From Nipponacmea schrenckii (Eukaryota > Mollusca > Gastropoda > Lottiidae): a stretch of DNA of 64,000 nucleotides. The stretch is taken from the NCBI GenBank assembly GCA_030562195.1, contig CM060203.1, positions 12,838,534 to 12,902,533 of the forward strand, written 5' to 3'. Both the position numbers and the translations under genes were made by a program. The notes beneath the pieces are model-generated. The model worked only from the letters and a program-made list of their open reading frames with translations, ran no database searches and was not told where the DNA came from. Shown piece after piece: positions 1-13,800 of the stretch. Each line of letters starts with the position of its first letter. Position 1 is the first letter of the stretch.

Positions 1-3000
1 AATAACAAATGGCTGGTTTAACCCTGTAGTAATCTGTTTGGTAAATAAAGGGTTAACTAGGATTAGCAGGGATGGTAATGATATGCTAACATATAACACG
101 TGACTTCAGGGAAATACCGAAGCTAATGATAACTGGTCAGATGTTGTAGACTTCAACAATACTGTAGCCAAATGTTTTATTTGGTCAATCAAAAATGAGG
201 ATTTCTGTGTCAAATGTATTTATAATGATGGGTGAAAGTGAACAAGCAAGCTAGTGATCCAGATGTCGCAGTAAATATGGTCTTCTGAATTATAAAAAAA
301 AACAGTAATAAGTTTAAAGTCTTTGAAATAATTTCGCTACAAAAGTTATGTTTAGTACAGAAGCTTGTGCTCCAACGTATGTAACGATGGGTCGGTAATG
401 TTGGAACGACGTAGAAGAGGCGATCGAGCGCTATATGTTTGAGTCTTGGGTTGACCAAGTGACTTAACCTTGTCCTCTTGTACCTGTATAACCATGGGCA
501 CTGTGTGACATGTATCATGTGAATCATTGATGCACAAATGTTTTGGTTAGAGCTTCACGTATTATCATGTAAGGGAAGTCGGTTTTACACCTAACACAGT
601 CTTGTACTCATGTAGTTAGACATTTTAACCCGGAAGTTATTAGATGACACTAAATTAAGACATCCTCCTTGCAATTACACCGGAAGAACTACACGTCTTC
701 TCTCGTCCACCTGTTCCCTTCAAATCATTATAAAAATCAACAATTGTTTCAACAAACTTCTCAACCTCGCTCAAATGAAGTTTGAAATTTCAAAAACACT
801 TAAAATGGTGGTGAAATGGGTGCAGAGCAATTAGAATATCAGTGATAAAACATCCAGTAGGTATAGACTAATAGATAGGAGTTCCTTATGGTTATTATAG
901 GTTGCTATCAGCTGAGATATCAAAATAACGGTATATTACAGTAACTCATCCACACCTCTGCACTTGCTTCTATAGTCAGACAACAAAAATGAAAAGAAAT
1001 GAAGCTTTGCATCTCAATGTTTTCCATTATCTGAATAAAAATAGAAAACTTCTTGTCAATAATTAAAAAAAATCTAAATGACCTTGAGAAAATCAACAAG
1101 CACAGAATAACATGTTTTAAGGCATAGGTGATAGATAATATGGACGACCTTTCAAGTGAATAGTTGCTTGGAACTGGCCTTGAGTTACACCAGACATTTG
1201 AATTACTGCTCCAGATTAAATATATGTAAAGAACCAGACAGATCATACTATTGTTGACTGTAGAACAATATAGACTGATTAATAGGTTTAAGATCAAGTT
1301 GAGATCAGTATTCCACCCACACTGCTCTCTCAGACTTGTCTTGTTCAAAATCTATATCTAATTTCACACAAAACTTCAATTTATTTCATAATTTAAAACT
1401 TTACAGTACCCTGGAGCCCAAGATTAAATTTTTACTTGAGAGGTGAGTAAAATAAATAGGCAAAACCTCAGTTCAAATCAAGTTGCAACACGGCAAATAA
1501 CAGGGATTAAAGGTATGTATTTCATTTAATAGTCTGAGGGTAGTAAGACCTTATATTTATTAAACCACCCATCCAGTCACCCTTTATCTTTGGGAATAAT
1601 TCCATCTCTTTACTTTAGTTCAAGAAGGTGACAAAGGATAGCCTTAAGACTCTTGAGACTTAAATTTCGGTTAATTGTACCCAATAGCTAAGATAGAATA
1701 GCATACAGAACAGCACGTAAAACTCCATTTATTTTACCAGTGCAGTAAGGAAGGAAGTAAATTTTTGTTTCGACTCATTGGCTGGAACATCAGTTCGCTA
1801 GTTTTATGTATTCATTGGTTTGTTATCTGCTATCAGAATGAAAACTAACCGAGGCAACGTATTGATTCATCATGGTGTGGATATTTCTGAAGATGAAATC
1901 TAGCTTGAATATTATGATATAGAAAGAAATCACGTCACGGGGGATTTGAACTCGTGCAACACTGACTTCCATCTGATCAATAACTCCGAACCAAACGAAC
2001 TTCGGTCCATGGTAGATCAATTTAAAGTGCTGAACAGCATTTCACAAAAAATCCCGCAACTAAAACAAAATTAAAAAAAATATTATGTAAGTTTTTATTG
2101 ATCATTTTTGCTGGATTATCATTTTTTTCCATTTTTTATTTCTTGAATTATTTTATAAATATAAGTAAAAAGAATTCACAAACTTGAATCGTTTTCCAAA
2201 AAACAATTTGGATCGAAACAAGGTGACCCTTTTAACATAATGGATGCAAAACTGTCAATTATTTTTTTCAAATATCCAACCCTATCTTGAAAGTATGACA
2301 TCATTAACGATATTTAATTGTTGAAAGAATCTGATTAGCGTGAAGGATACTTATTCACGTGCATTTTCTGCTCGATGACATTTTAAAGGCCGGTAATTAT
2401 TGATATTCATTTGTTAATATCCAGCGTTACACTTCATAGTACATGTCTTCTTTGCTTTGTATATGTTAGCTTGGCACGCAATTTGTTTACTGATTTCTGA
2501 TAAATTTGATGTAAGTTCACTGACGACTTGCATTTATGGATTTTCTAAATATCACTGTGCAAGTTTGTTTTTCACTTATCAGCCTATCAAGTACAATTCC
2601 CTTGTTTTATAATCATGCTGAAATCACAAATCCTCCGTAACGTATGGTAGCTCAGCATCTCTTTTTAGAGACTCCATTACTATGCTATACGACTTTCAGA
2701 AAATCAAAATGAAATATATAGCTTATATTCATGGTCTTGTTAACCCGTATTAAACTACACTTCGTTTTGTTGGCATGACGAAGGGTGGGTCCTACCCAAT
2801 TGGTTATATCCTTTTGGACATCCTAAATGTCAGACATTAAACACATTATAACATTTTAATGGTTGAGTGCATCCCCATGTCTGTTCCTCAGAAGTTGGGG
2901 TATTCCAGATGTAATAAACAAAGCAAAGTAGCTTTAAATACATACATATTTCCAAAATTAAAGTCAACTTAGTTTAAAAAGATATTGTAAGATATATATA

Positions 3001-3935
3001 AACGTAACACTGCAATTCCCCCCCCCCCCATTTCTGGTTATCAACATAATTGTTTTATGTCAACTCCTGAACTTGGGCACAGGAAGTGTAGTTACACATT
3101 GAGGAAAGAATTGTATTGTGGAGTCTCCAGTGTGCCAAAATTGCGCATAGTGAGCTCAGCATAACGCCAATGATGCACACCCCACAATCAATTGCATGTG
3201 AAGTGTATTTACAATATCCGATACAATTTAATACAAATGTTGTTAATTGGTGTTTTATTATGCTGTTAAACAAACGATAACACGATGCAGCAATATGGCG
3301 CTATAGCTTGAATAAATAACACTAAAACTAGCAATATTGACCATTGAGATACTGACAGAATTCTAACTCAATGAAGAAAATTCCTGTATCAAATCACTCT
3401 CTTGAATTGATCGACTTCCTTTTGGTGTTTCAGAGACACTGTTGCCACGTGAAGTCAATATTTGTTCTGGTATTTTCAATTATCCCAATGTATCCGACTG
3501 ATTTGTGTGAATGCTAATGGACTCTAATCCGTTAATGGATCCGAGGATTGGACTCGCTAGTAGCGGATTAATTTAGGATCTCCGGGGTCTTAGAATAATT
3601 GCAAAATTAATCGCTGAGAAATTGGACGCATGCAATTTGTTATTCGAAAATTCCCAGTAAAACACAGAGAAACTTACTGCTAGCATAAACTATAACAATT
3701 TCAACATTTTGGGGCAAGAAATTTCCTGACGTTTTTTTGACCCTCAGTCTTTCTACAACAGTGCAACATTGAACCAGTTCTTTGAAGCAACAGATTTAAT
3801 ATATTTGATATCTGATGTCTCTTAAATTACAACTCATTCCATTGCTAAATTAGCAATGATAGAATATTAAACTATCAGTCATTAGTTGTTCAACGTCGCC
3901 ATTTTCCTTTCGCATCTTGAATAGTAGATATATTT
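1..3935. other. Gene-free stretch
   Basis: Open frames here are short and without family features. A weak B-box-like GTTCAAATCC (minus strand, about 1945) may be a SINE remnant. A run of C lies near 3018. TAATCC (near 3525) and GGATTA (near 3572) face each other. Nothing else seen. Confidence 0.5.
1716..1739. repeat. Dispersed repeat word (copy 1)
   Basis: Starts CGTAAAACTCCATTTATTTT; differs from 12800-12823 at one of 24 positions. Related to the extra head of the SINE-like copy at about 7042-7060. Confidence 0.45.
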
Positions 3936-4207
3936 TAGTGGTGCTTACTCTGAAGTCCGCCTTCATATATAAAGAACCAATTTGCCAGCATAATGACCAT
4001 TTTTCTTCTGCACGTTCAACGTCCTCAATTGAATTTTAATCTAGTAGGGCTTACTCTAGCGCCCGCCTGCATATATAGCGTATTAATTATTTTTACCTGC
4101 GCGATGCTGAGGTTCACACACATTTCCTCACTGGGAATTAGGATCATTATTGGAGTTAATGACCTCTTTTTCAGTGGTGCTTCCGAAGTTCGCCTTTATA
4201 TATAAAC
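3936..4207 (+). repeat. Three spaced copies of a TATA-containing box
   Basis: A box of about 38 bp (GTGGTGCTTACT, then a gap, then CGCCTTCATATATA) occurs at 3936-3973, 4042-4080 and 4172-4207, degraded but clearly related and in one orientation, at 105-130 bp spacing. Each copy ends in a TATATA element. No gene follows that I can recognise. Confidence 0.55.
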
Positions 4208-6870
4208 TTTACGATATGTCCAATAAAGATTGATCTTGATGGGTTTTCTTACAAGAGGTCCCGACCTTTAACCTGTAGCCATGTTGAGATTGAGATTTTT
4301 ATTGATTTGACATCATCGGATCTATTTCTACTCTATCTGTGTAAATCTCTCCTTTATTGTTTATGATCTCATAAATTGCTGCACCATTGACAGTAGCTAA
4401 CCGGTGCTATCATAATGAAACAGCACAGCCTACTTTATTATAGATAAATAATTAATTGGTCAAGATCTAAATCTCGGAACACAAATCATTAGATATCTTG
4501 AAAAAACCTAAGATAAAGCATGTTATAGTCCTTGTTTAATAAAAAAGTGTTTATAATTGTAAATTACGTGAAATCATCCATTTTTAAAGCTTCAAAACAC
4601 AAGGCTTGAAAATGTCATCTGTTTTATTGAGACAAAAGGCTAAAGAACAGTACGCCAGCATTGATTTTCCTAAATAAAAAAAGCGGAATGAATTTAAAAC
4701 AGAGCAAAAAAAAAAGAGCACTTTACAAAAGCAAAAAAAAAAAACAAAAAAAAAAAAGTTTGATGACGTAATACTCATAATCGCCTGTGTGAATAACGAA
4801 AGAAATTTCTATTTTTGGTATCAATTATTCTTTTTCTCTGATACATGAAATCATTACAAGGGAGAAGAAAAGAAAGTGTCGGAAATTTGATTTATGAGAT
4901 CGCAAGAAAAGAGGGGAGTATTTCGGAATGATTTGATTTATGGGAAAAGACACACTTCTGGAGAAAAATGGCTGCCTTCTCATAATGATTACACAAGTGA
5001 TGTATTTTAGATAAAAACCAGGTCAGAATAAATCCATTCATCAAAGTCGAGGGAATCGAAAATCGTTTTCTTGCCTCAAGTATGATTTCACCATTTCAGT
5101 TGACTTTTTGTGTAGTTTCGGGAGAATGAAAGACCATAGGAATATTGAAACACCGGGCCTTATTTATAACTCTGACATTCACGTGTCAAAATGTTTTTTA
5201 TATCACATTGCAGCTCACACACAGCTTTATTTAGTGTAAAACATACAATATTTTTCTCCATGTTATATCTAAGAAGCCAAATCATCTTCCTAATCTCTGT
5301 TATATTTTACCAAATTCTGAATGCGTATTCTCCGATTATCCGTAGATTCATGTGATAAAATCCAAGGGTTAGATGATTCCAGAATATTTCAGTCAGGTTT
5401 ATTTTGTTTAGATGTAAGCGCTCCATAGCTAGCTCTCCAATCTCACATTGTCAAGCTATTACTTCTATTAGTCAATGATACCTTGACATCCTTGTTGGAG
5501 GTAAATGACTAGTTAACGTCATTGCCAGCTAAAGCTAATATCAAAGACTAGGTAGTTTTATTTTGGTGGTCGTTGGTAGTGGATTTAGAATCAATTGGAT
5601 GATTAGGGAACTGTTGGTTTGGTGGTTTGAGAAATCGTACGATTGACATTCTTAGGTAATCCAATCAAACCGTTCATTCGTAAACTTCCTTGATAACAAT
5701 GAGTTTGTAATACCTTAACATTGTGAATATGCTCATATGCATTTTGTCCATCATGCTGAAACGTGAAGCTTAACAGTAGTTTGGATGAAGGTAATTGAGA
5801 GATCTTGCTTCTGTCAAATAGAACATTTACATTAACGTTAGAACATAACTTAATACTCAATGGTGACTGATAAAAACAAACCCATAAAATACACATAAAA
5901 ACACTATCATATCTGACCCTCGCGTTCTTATCATTCTGCTAGTCTAGACGAGAAGTAGGGTGGTCATAACTTAATTTACCGCGTTATTTATCATAACACA
6001 TTCCTTCCAGGTACGTGTGGGCATAACAGGTGGGGTGACATAAGGATGCAGAGTAGGAAGCAGGGGGTTGGGGAAGGGGGTTGTAGTCAATATTCTAAAG
6101 CCATATTATATAAATAAGTCTTTTCGAAATGTACTGCTAACAGCATATAATGGATTGTAATGTAATTGTAATTAATGGAAGGACATTGATTTATCTAAAC
6201 ATCCATTGTTATTCCGTAGACATGTATATTTGGTTTGTAAAACATTTCCAGTGCCATAGATCCAAGTTTCAATTGCCAGCTGGAAATTTTGATCTAAATT
6301 CTGATTGAGTTAAAAGATAAGATATTTTTTATTTACTTACAATTTTTAATGAATGACAGCACGCACGTGTGCAAATCGTTAAATATATGTACAAGTGCAC
6401 GGCCTAACAGATTTATTATGCCTTTATTTCTGACACATTTCTATAAATTACACATGATAAAATACTTTTACCATGTGCTTTGTCAAGAAATGTATTTTCA
6501 AACTTGGATTAAAGGAATTCGAAGCTTAATTTTGTGTATTTTGATTTATCCTAATTTCTTTATTTCAGTTCGAACTTCGAATAGGAAAATAGTTTCCTAT
6601 TAATCTCCTTCAGCTCCCTGTTCTACTGGATATCTCAGTTCCAACGGAGAACAATGGAAACACAAAACATAATGAATGCATGCAAGCATAGGATGAAACT
6701 CCAAAAACTTAATATTTAAAATGAGTTTTGTAAGTTATCTATGAGATAAAGAACGACATGAAATATTAAAGGTGTATATAGATTGAAGGTATTGGACACC
6801 CCACGATGTTTGTATCATATCTGGTTAATACCGTCTGAAAGACAGTAAAGGGAATGGCTTGTCTAATTTT
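4208..6870. other. Gene-free stretch
   Basis: AT-rich DNA with A-rich runs at about 4706-4757. No gene, RNA or clear repeat seen. Confidence 0.5.
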
Positions 6871-7075
6871 TTATTTTTATATCATGTTGGCTGATGTACC
6901 ATGAATGAACCGCTGGAATGAATCGCCGTATTGTTGTTTAAAAACCTTGTTGACATCGCCGATTGTTTGGTCCTGAGGCTGGCTCTGTTTCACCACAATT
7001 TATCCGTCTTCATTGGCCTATACATTGGCAGAAGGGTAGGGCGTAAAACTCTATTCATTTCATTTCATTTCGAGA
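6871..7075 (-). mobile_element. Second, longer copy of the SINE-like element
   Basis: Shares with 9187-9321 the blocks ATATCATGTTGG, ACATCGCCGATTGTTTGGTC and GGCTCTGTTTCACCACAATT in the same order and orientation, with scattered substitutions. It has about 70 bp more at its 5' side (minus strand), including GAGTTTTACGCCCTACC, a word also found at other sites in the window. The minus-strand tail is again A-rich. Confidence 0.65.
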
Positions 7076-7801
7076 CAATTTGTTTATAGAAACGCTAGTC
7101 ATTATCTAACGAATACCAGGCATTATGACAGTGCCATGCCACTTTGGTGTAATGAACATAAGTCTCACCCTGGTAAAATAATCATTATTATAGTAACGCC
7201 ACATTCTATTTTCTTATAGCCAGACATTCGCCTATTAAAGTTCAAAATCTTTATCATGTTTGGAAACTCAGAAACGAGTTGGACAAGAAATAGACTAGAA
7301 TTTACCTTTAATTATCAGACTGAACAGAAGAAAAACACATCTTAAAACCTGTACTAGTGTTGCCAAGATCTTCTCTTTGATCTCTCCGCGTTTTGAAGTA
7401 ATATAGAGAAGGGTTTGAAAGAGCGAGTGTAAACAATTATAGAAAGTTAAATATATAATTAGTCTGAAAGTCTTAGATCTTCGTCAATTTATTCCTGGTA
7501 ATGTCTGTGAGACGATTCCAGCAGCCACGTGCCCGTCTTCTATTATATCAATTAGACATGACGTATAGCTTCAGACTTATTGCCTCAAATTATCTCACAT
7601 ATTTTCACCTGAAGTATTTCTTTGGATAACAACAATAATATATAGGAATAAAGCATTCTTATAGATCTAAATAACGGGACAATGTGTTAATAATAGTATA
7701 CATGTCCTAATCTTATACATGTATACCCAAATTCAATCTTTAAATTTTGTCTCAAGAACTAGACATGGCAATACAATATGTCACAATACAAACAGCACAA
7801 A

Positions 7802-7905
7802 ACATTACAAACAACACAACACATTACAATCAACACAAAACATTACAAACAACACATCACATTACAAACAACACAAAACATTACAAACAACACAACACAT
7901 TTAAA
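7802..7905. repeat. 19-bp tandem repeat, about 5 copies
   Basis: Unit ACATTACAAACAACACAAC with few mismatches and no G, preceded by a degenerate copy. The overlapping open frames are repeat artefacts. Confidence 0.9.
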
Positions 7906-9186
7906 CACAGGAGACTAAAGCATTTCCGCTTTGTGACAGTCGTGATTCCGCACGCTCCGAAAAAAAACCACCCCCTCCGCTCCCTTTATTGGTAATCAAG
8001 AAATGCCAGTTGGGTTATACGCCCCAAAATAACTCACGCGTCTATCAATTGTAAATCTACATACACAGGTAACGGATGAAAACTATCAACGAGGAATCAG
8101 TTAGTTTCTTGTAATTACAATGGCTCCTGCATTTCAAAGAATTCCATATCAAATTCCTGAGTAGATATCATTCCAATATGATCTCAGACGTGCACGTGCA
8201 ATAGATATTTTTATGTATTTATTGCATTTTTATCGACAAAAATTCATGTTTTTATAATTACATGATAGATTGTACATGAACATTATCCCATTATAAATGC
8301 TCGTTAAAGATATGTAAAAATTATTGAGAGGCATTCTGGGTAATATATCATTCATCATCACGTTTGCTAATTATACCCATAATTCCTTTCTTGTCTAAAC
8401 AATCCCGCCATTTTCTTCCCGCTCCGTTGCCTTAATGACCATCAAACGTCTGGTAAAGTAGACTCGAATAAACTTCACTCTTAACGAATAGAATAAAAAT
8501 ATAATACAGTACTTGATAATCGTGACGTATTTTATGTTTTTATTCACCTTCCTTCTAAACAATTATTTGTCCGCCATTTTTTAACAAGCTGCGGAGCTGT
8601 CAATCTGCAGCAATTGGCGTGTTGCCATAGTGACTCCATAGCATCGATGAAAAAATGCTTGAAAATTGTTCTACGATCGACTTCGAATTTCTTAATGTTG
8701 AACACGTAACTAATGCCGACCTCATAAATTGGATTTCACACCAGTTATCGACTTAGTGAAGAATCGGTATTTGAGACCAGAAGAAATAAAATTAAGTCAA
8801 AATGTCAGAAAAGATAACATCAGCGAAAGATTTTATTCTCTTGATATAAAGACAGATTCTATAATATGGGCATAACAGCTTGTTAGGGATATGGTTCCAT
8901 TCCAGGAATGCTTAGCATCTAAGAATGTAGGTAGACTACATGAGAAGCCTCATCTCATCAGATGTTCCGAGCAATAGTTCATTGACTTCTGTTGAATATA
9001 GATTACTTCAACCGTAGGGGGTAAAAATTAATCTGACAGATTGAGACTAAAGTTTTAGGGGAATTGGGAAGATGGGCAATACCTGCTGAGACTTCGAAAT
9101 GTGTTGAGTGTTAGTAAGCGTTTCGTTCATGTCGACTGCGACGTAACACGGAACATGAAGGACCTCTGTCGCTTCCAGATATAATT

Positions 9187-9321
9187 CTTTATTTTTATAT
9201 CATGTTGGACCATTGCACCATGAATGAGCAATGTAATGAACCACTGGATTGTTGTTTAAAAACTTATTGACATCGCCGATTGTTTGGTCCAGAGACTGGC
9301 TCTGTTTCACCACAATTTAAC
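9187..9321 (-). mobile_element. SINE-like retroposon with 30-bp target duplication
   Basis: A 135-bp insert flanked by a perfect 30-bp direct repeat (9157-9186 and 9322-9351, beginning gaaggacctctgtcgcttcc). Read on the minus strand it ends in an A-rich tail (ATAAAAATAAAG), as expected for target-primed retroposition. A second copy of the same body is at 6871-7002. No coding capacity. Confidence 0.75.
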
Positions 9322-9351
9322 GAAGGACCTCTGTCGCTTCCAGATATAATT

Positions 9352-10983
9352 ATTAGAACTATCTATCGACTTGTATTAATAGTTAAAACAGTTCGGTGGT
9401 TTGCTAATACTTACTAAAACAATGGAACGAATTAAGCTCAATATATAATGCAGAAGTCATTCTATTCACTCAAGCTATATATTTTAATACAAAGATGCAA
9501 TCGATCAAGGATCCTAAAAGGGGATTAACAAACGTTGTCAAATAAGTTGGCTGTAAATAGGTACCTGATTATTTGAATTGAGGGCATTTAGGCTAACGCA
9601 TTTATTGTTGTAACCCCATCATTTTCTTGTAGTGTATAATTCTCTAATGGTTTCGATAGTTACACCATTATATTTCATTGGTGTGATTTTGACATTAATG
9701 TTTAATACTTTAACTGATAATCAAATAATTGTCAAATGTTTGTCAATATTGTTGACACTCTCGTGTTTATGTTTACCTTTAATAATGATTGACACTTTTA
9801 ATATTGCCGTCAAAATTCAAACTAATAAACAATAGATTGGTGGATCTCCTGTTGATTTTGGCAGCTGTTGCCCTCCATATAAGTCAATAATAATCCATGA
9901 AATTGACATTTTGACTTATATCCAGACTGTGGATTTAATGGTCGTGATTGTTTTGTCAATGTGGCCTTTAATTTGGGGGAAATCGTTCATCCATATCATA
10001 ATAAAATGCTTAGGCTTGATTTACATCTGACATTGAAATTTTGCATAACAACTTTTGCTTTAAAGACATTGAGAAGTGGAGTGTCGTCATTACCTAGGGG
10101 AAATGGGTCTTCTTCACATGGATTTCCAGCTACCACTGAAAAGTTTGAAACACCTAATGTTACTCTGCTACTGAGTCCAAGAAGCTTATAACGTTATTAT
10201 AGGATGTATTTAATTTTACTTGACCTTTGGATATTGGACTAAAAGCTTACTTGTCAAAATTTGACAAGGGCATGGTTTGAGTCACTCAGAATAAGGAGAT
10301 TTTAATAACCAAAACGTCGTACGACGATACGCTTTCAGATCATAAGTGACCATCAGTAAAAACATATGTCACCTATCACCACTATAAAAACTTAAACAAA
10401 TTCAGTTGTATAAAAAGGTGACACGCCGTTGTCACTTAACTGGACAGAGATTAATGCAGCTATTTTTTAAAAAGCCACATAGCTTCCACTCACATATTCA
10501 TCTTAAAATTATTTTGCTGTTTGCAACATTTCATTCTATTTGGTATTTACATATTTTTGCTGAATGCATACCTCTATTATCTGCAACACAACAAAGGAAG
10601 CTTATGATAAGAAAATATAGTTTAAACAGCCAATGGCGTTATCTTATAGGAATACAAGTATATTATTTTCAAATCGAGAGCTATTATCAGATTGTTATCA
10701 TATCCTACCACTTATATAACACACATAGTTATCTCATATACATTTTACTGGCATAATTAAAACTTAACTTATCATTTAGTACGTTGGAAATCCGTTGGAG
10801 AGATCATGATGACATGGCGAAACATTACAAAGGGGGGGGTTAAGGTCGAGTAAGCGATAGAAGGAGCAAAGAACGGAACAAGTGGCTCACATAAACACAC
10901 AATGAAGAACTCAATTTTATGAAAATGATCAATCTTTCGTACACATATAGTACCCTATATTGATTTTTTTTCCTTTTTTGAGT
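9352..10983. other. Gene-free stretch
   Basis: The longest frame (10406-10756) has no domain, signal or composition typical of a protein. A G run lies at about 10,830. Nothing else seen. Confidence 0.5.
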
Positions 10984-11267
10984 GGTTTTCAACCAAAATC
11001 TCGTTGTTGATGGGTTTCCAACTAGAAACTCATTGTTGAAAAGTTTGCAGAAATAGAACCCGTTGTTGATGGGTTTCCAACTAGAAACTCGTTGTTGATA
11101 AGTTTCCAGTACTATAAAGTCGTTGCTGATAAGTTTCCAGTACTATAAAGTCGTTGCTGATAAGATTCCAGCACTTAAAACTCGAGTATGAGAAATCCGC
11201 TCTTCATACGTTTCAAGTATGAGAAATCCGTTCTTAATACGTTTCAAGTGCTGCAATCCGTTGGTGA
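10984..11267. repeat. 29-31-bp degenerate tandem array
   Basis: About nine units built on GTTTCCAACTAGAAACTCG and GTTGTTGAT, drifting to GTTTCAAGTATGAGAAATCC in the last units. Neighbouring units are most alike, as expected for local duplication. Confidence 0.8.
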
Positions 11268-12799
11268 TTTGTTAAGAATATCCTATATACCTAGATATAT
11301 AATTGAATAATGGTTGTTGTTTGTTTAGGTTAACGGTTTACGGTAAACTTAAATTAAAAGGTGCCATCCCTATTATCTGTGTATATATTATTTAACTCCA
11401 ACTCAAGCAGAAAGACATTTGATTTGACCAAAGAGGAAAGGGTGCGACAGTAAACATTTTGTTCGTCGATTATTGGTTGGTTGAAATAAAACTATTATAA
11501 TTTATTTCCCGTTTTATTTTTATATCACTGTCCAACATTTAATGAAATATGATTAAATTAACAGCGTTTAAACAGGACCTTTATTTTCACAAGTATCGGC
11601 CTGGAAATGTAATTGCGTTTCCTTTAATTAGATGTTCAGAGCCATTGAGTGCAGTAGAAATAATGCAATTTAGTTTTAAATGATAAAATGAAATTGAGTT
11701 GTATGTCTTTTTTTTATTTTTGAATGACAAATTTAAAAGATTGTACGTCTAATCTTTAATTTCAACAGCAAAATGTAATGTATTTCCTCAACATCTTATT
11801 CGATATTTTCAGCTTTTTGTCGTATAACGATAACGATATCACATGCACCGCGGAAAATGTGATAAACGTTGAAGCTCCATGTGCTACAGGCTGAGCATGT
11901 TAAGATACCTATACAGTTGGAAATCAGAAACAGAGTAGGCTAATGCCACTGTGCTGACAAAAATCCCTATGCCACCCAGCTTGGTGTCGTACGTCTTCTT
12001 TAGTCCAACTAGTATAAATAGTCAGACGGTTAACGCCGATCATTTCATGTTGGATTTTTCGACTGTCAAGAGACCTTTAAAGCTTATTTATTGTAAGACA
12101 TGGGTCTCCGGGTCAGAGAGTACATTACGTGAATTGAATTCAAAGGCAGAAGAATGTGATAAAGTTTAGCTGGTAACTTTAGAAAGCTGTATTAATAAGC
12201 CCACAGGGTTCACATAACTTTTAAAAAGGACCTGTACGAGATAAAATAACAAGATAGGGGCTACTATTGTCCTCTTTTGTATCAAAGTAAAATTCTTGTC
12301 GGAATTGAATACATCCGAAAAAAGATATATCTTGATAAGTTGATATAGGTGTTTTATTCAAAGATACAATTCTATATGTGTGTGGATAATATATCTATGA
12401 TTATATCTATAATTGATTCATGAATAGAAAGGGGGGGGGGTGAATTGATGGAGGGAGGCAGCTAAAATATATAGGAGTATGAGGGAGGGGTCATAATTCA
12501 TCCATGTGTCAATATATTTATATATATGTATATTGTACTTTTGCCTTTAATGTTTTAATTACAAACTATGTACGAGCTGCGGTCGCGTTGATGAGGTTTT
12601 GGTGTGGGTTTTCGTGGTGGCTACGTTAATTTGATTGTATAAAACAAACTGAACGACGATGAATTAATAAAAAGTATACCAATCATTAATAAAAACATGA
12701 AAAACTCGTCGAAACGTTGTTTTTTTTTTAAATAATGATCATATAAGTCTTCCTGTAATCGAGTTTATAATGAATTATAATTAACCTTCATTGCATGGA

Positions 12800-12823
12800 C
12801 GTAATACTCCATTTATTTTACCA
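12800..12823. repeat. Dispersed repeat word (copy 2)
   Basis: 23 of 24 bases identical to 1716-1739, 11 kb away. Shorter relatives are at 14464-14482 and, inverted, near 50448-50462. Confidence 0.45.
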
Positions 12824-13454
12824 CCATGGGCCCATTGTGAATAGTAATAGCAATACGGTAGGAATGCTAAGTATAATCGATTTCTTGCCTTCAAAATGAC
12901 TGAAATTATTAGAAAAAGGTTACAACATTTTTACAATATAAATGTCAATATGTGTCATGGTTGGACAATGCAAAATTATCCATACACGTTTATTATGTAT
13001 AGAGCCAAATGTTGACTGAATTATGTTAAATTTACCCTATAAAATTGTACCTATATCGTAAGGTGAAAGAGCTTATGTTTGGTCACAGCTGTGTTTTGGA
13101 TTAACAGCCAAACATCAGTCGAAACTAAATTCTAAACAGCCTACATGTGTTGAATTATATACTGTATTTTTACCAGGCCGTGTAGATTTAAGTTGATACC
13201 AAACTCTTGTTTATATTTTACAGCAGGTCGAGTAGTTTGATTTTTTGGTAGCGCTGCGGATTCAACTAGAATTTAGTCAGCAATCACAATGCAATCTGGG
13301 TAAAAACGAGAGGTAGACAAACTTAGTGTTCAGTTTCCAGTCCAAAAACAATTCAGGTGCCACCTATAAAGTAAAGGTCCGCTGCTGTAGCCTACTGTTT
13401 CCATCCCAACAACATAGACTCACAGACAGAATCACACGATTAGGGATTTTCAAA

Positions 13455-13800
13455 CTAGAGAGTCACTGTAATTGATTTTTTGTAGCAACACCAAACATCA
13501 CCAAATTCGGGGTGACAAATAGAGGGTGTTCAATCCATTTTTGTTTTTCTTTAGGAATCACCTAATTCTAGATTTCAGGAGTGAACATCTGTGTTCAATC
13601 CATTTTTGATCTGTTCGAACATCAGATATCACATTGTTCTGGGTAATACACACTAGAGTTGTTCAATGTCCTATTGTCGTTTATTGTTAGCTTACCAGGC
13701 TTTATCACAATCTTGGTAACAGTCTGGAGAGTCGTTCACTGTCGTATTATTGTTTTTCTGTAAGAACAACAATCTAATACAGTACTGGAATACATCTGTA
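13455..13800. repeat. Old tandem array of about 70-bp units
   Basis: About five diverged units, each starting like GTGTTCAATCCATTTTTG and ending near a CTGGAGAG/CTAGAGAG-type word. Identity is low but the order of words is kept in each. Confidence 0.55.

Noticed and set aside
3896..8580. Repeated CGCCATTTT (YY1/E2F-like) words at about 3,897, 8,407 and 8,572
   Set aside because: The last two lie in related flanks and look like parts of a degraded duplication; no gene start is near.
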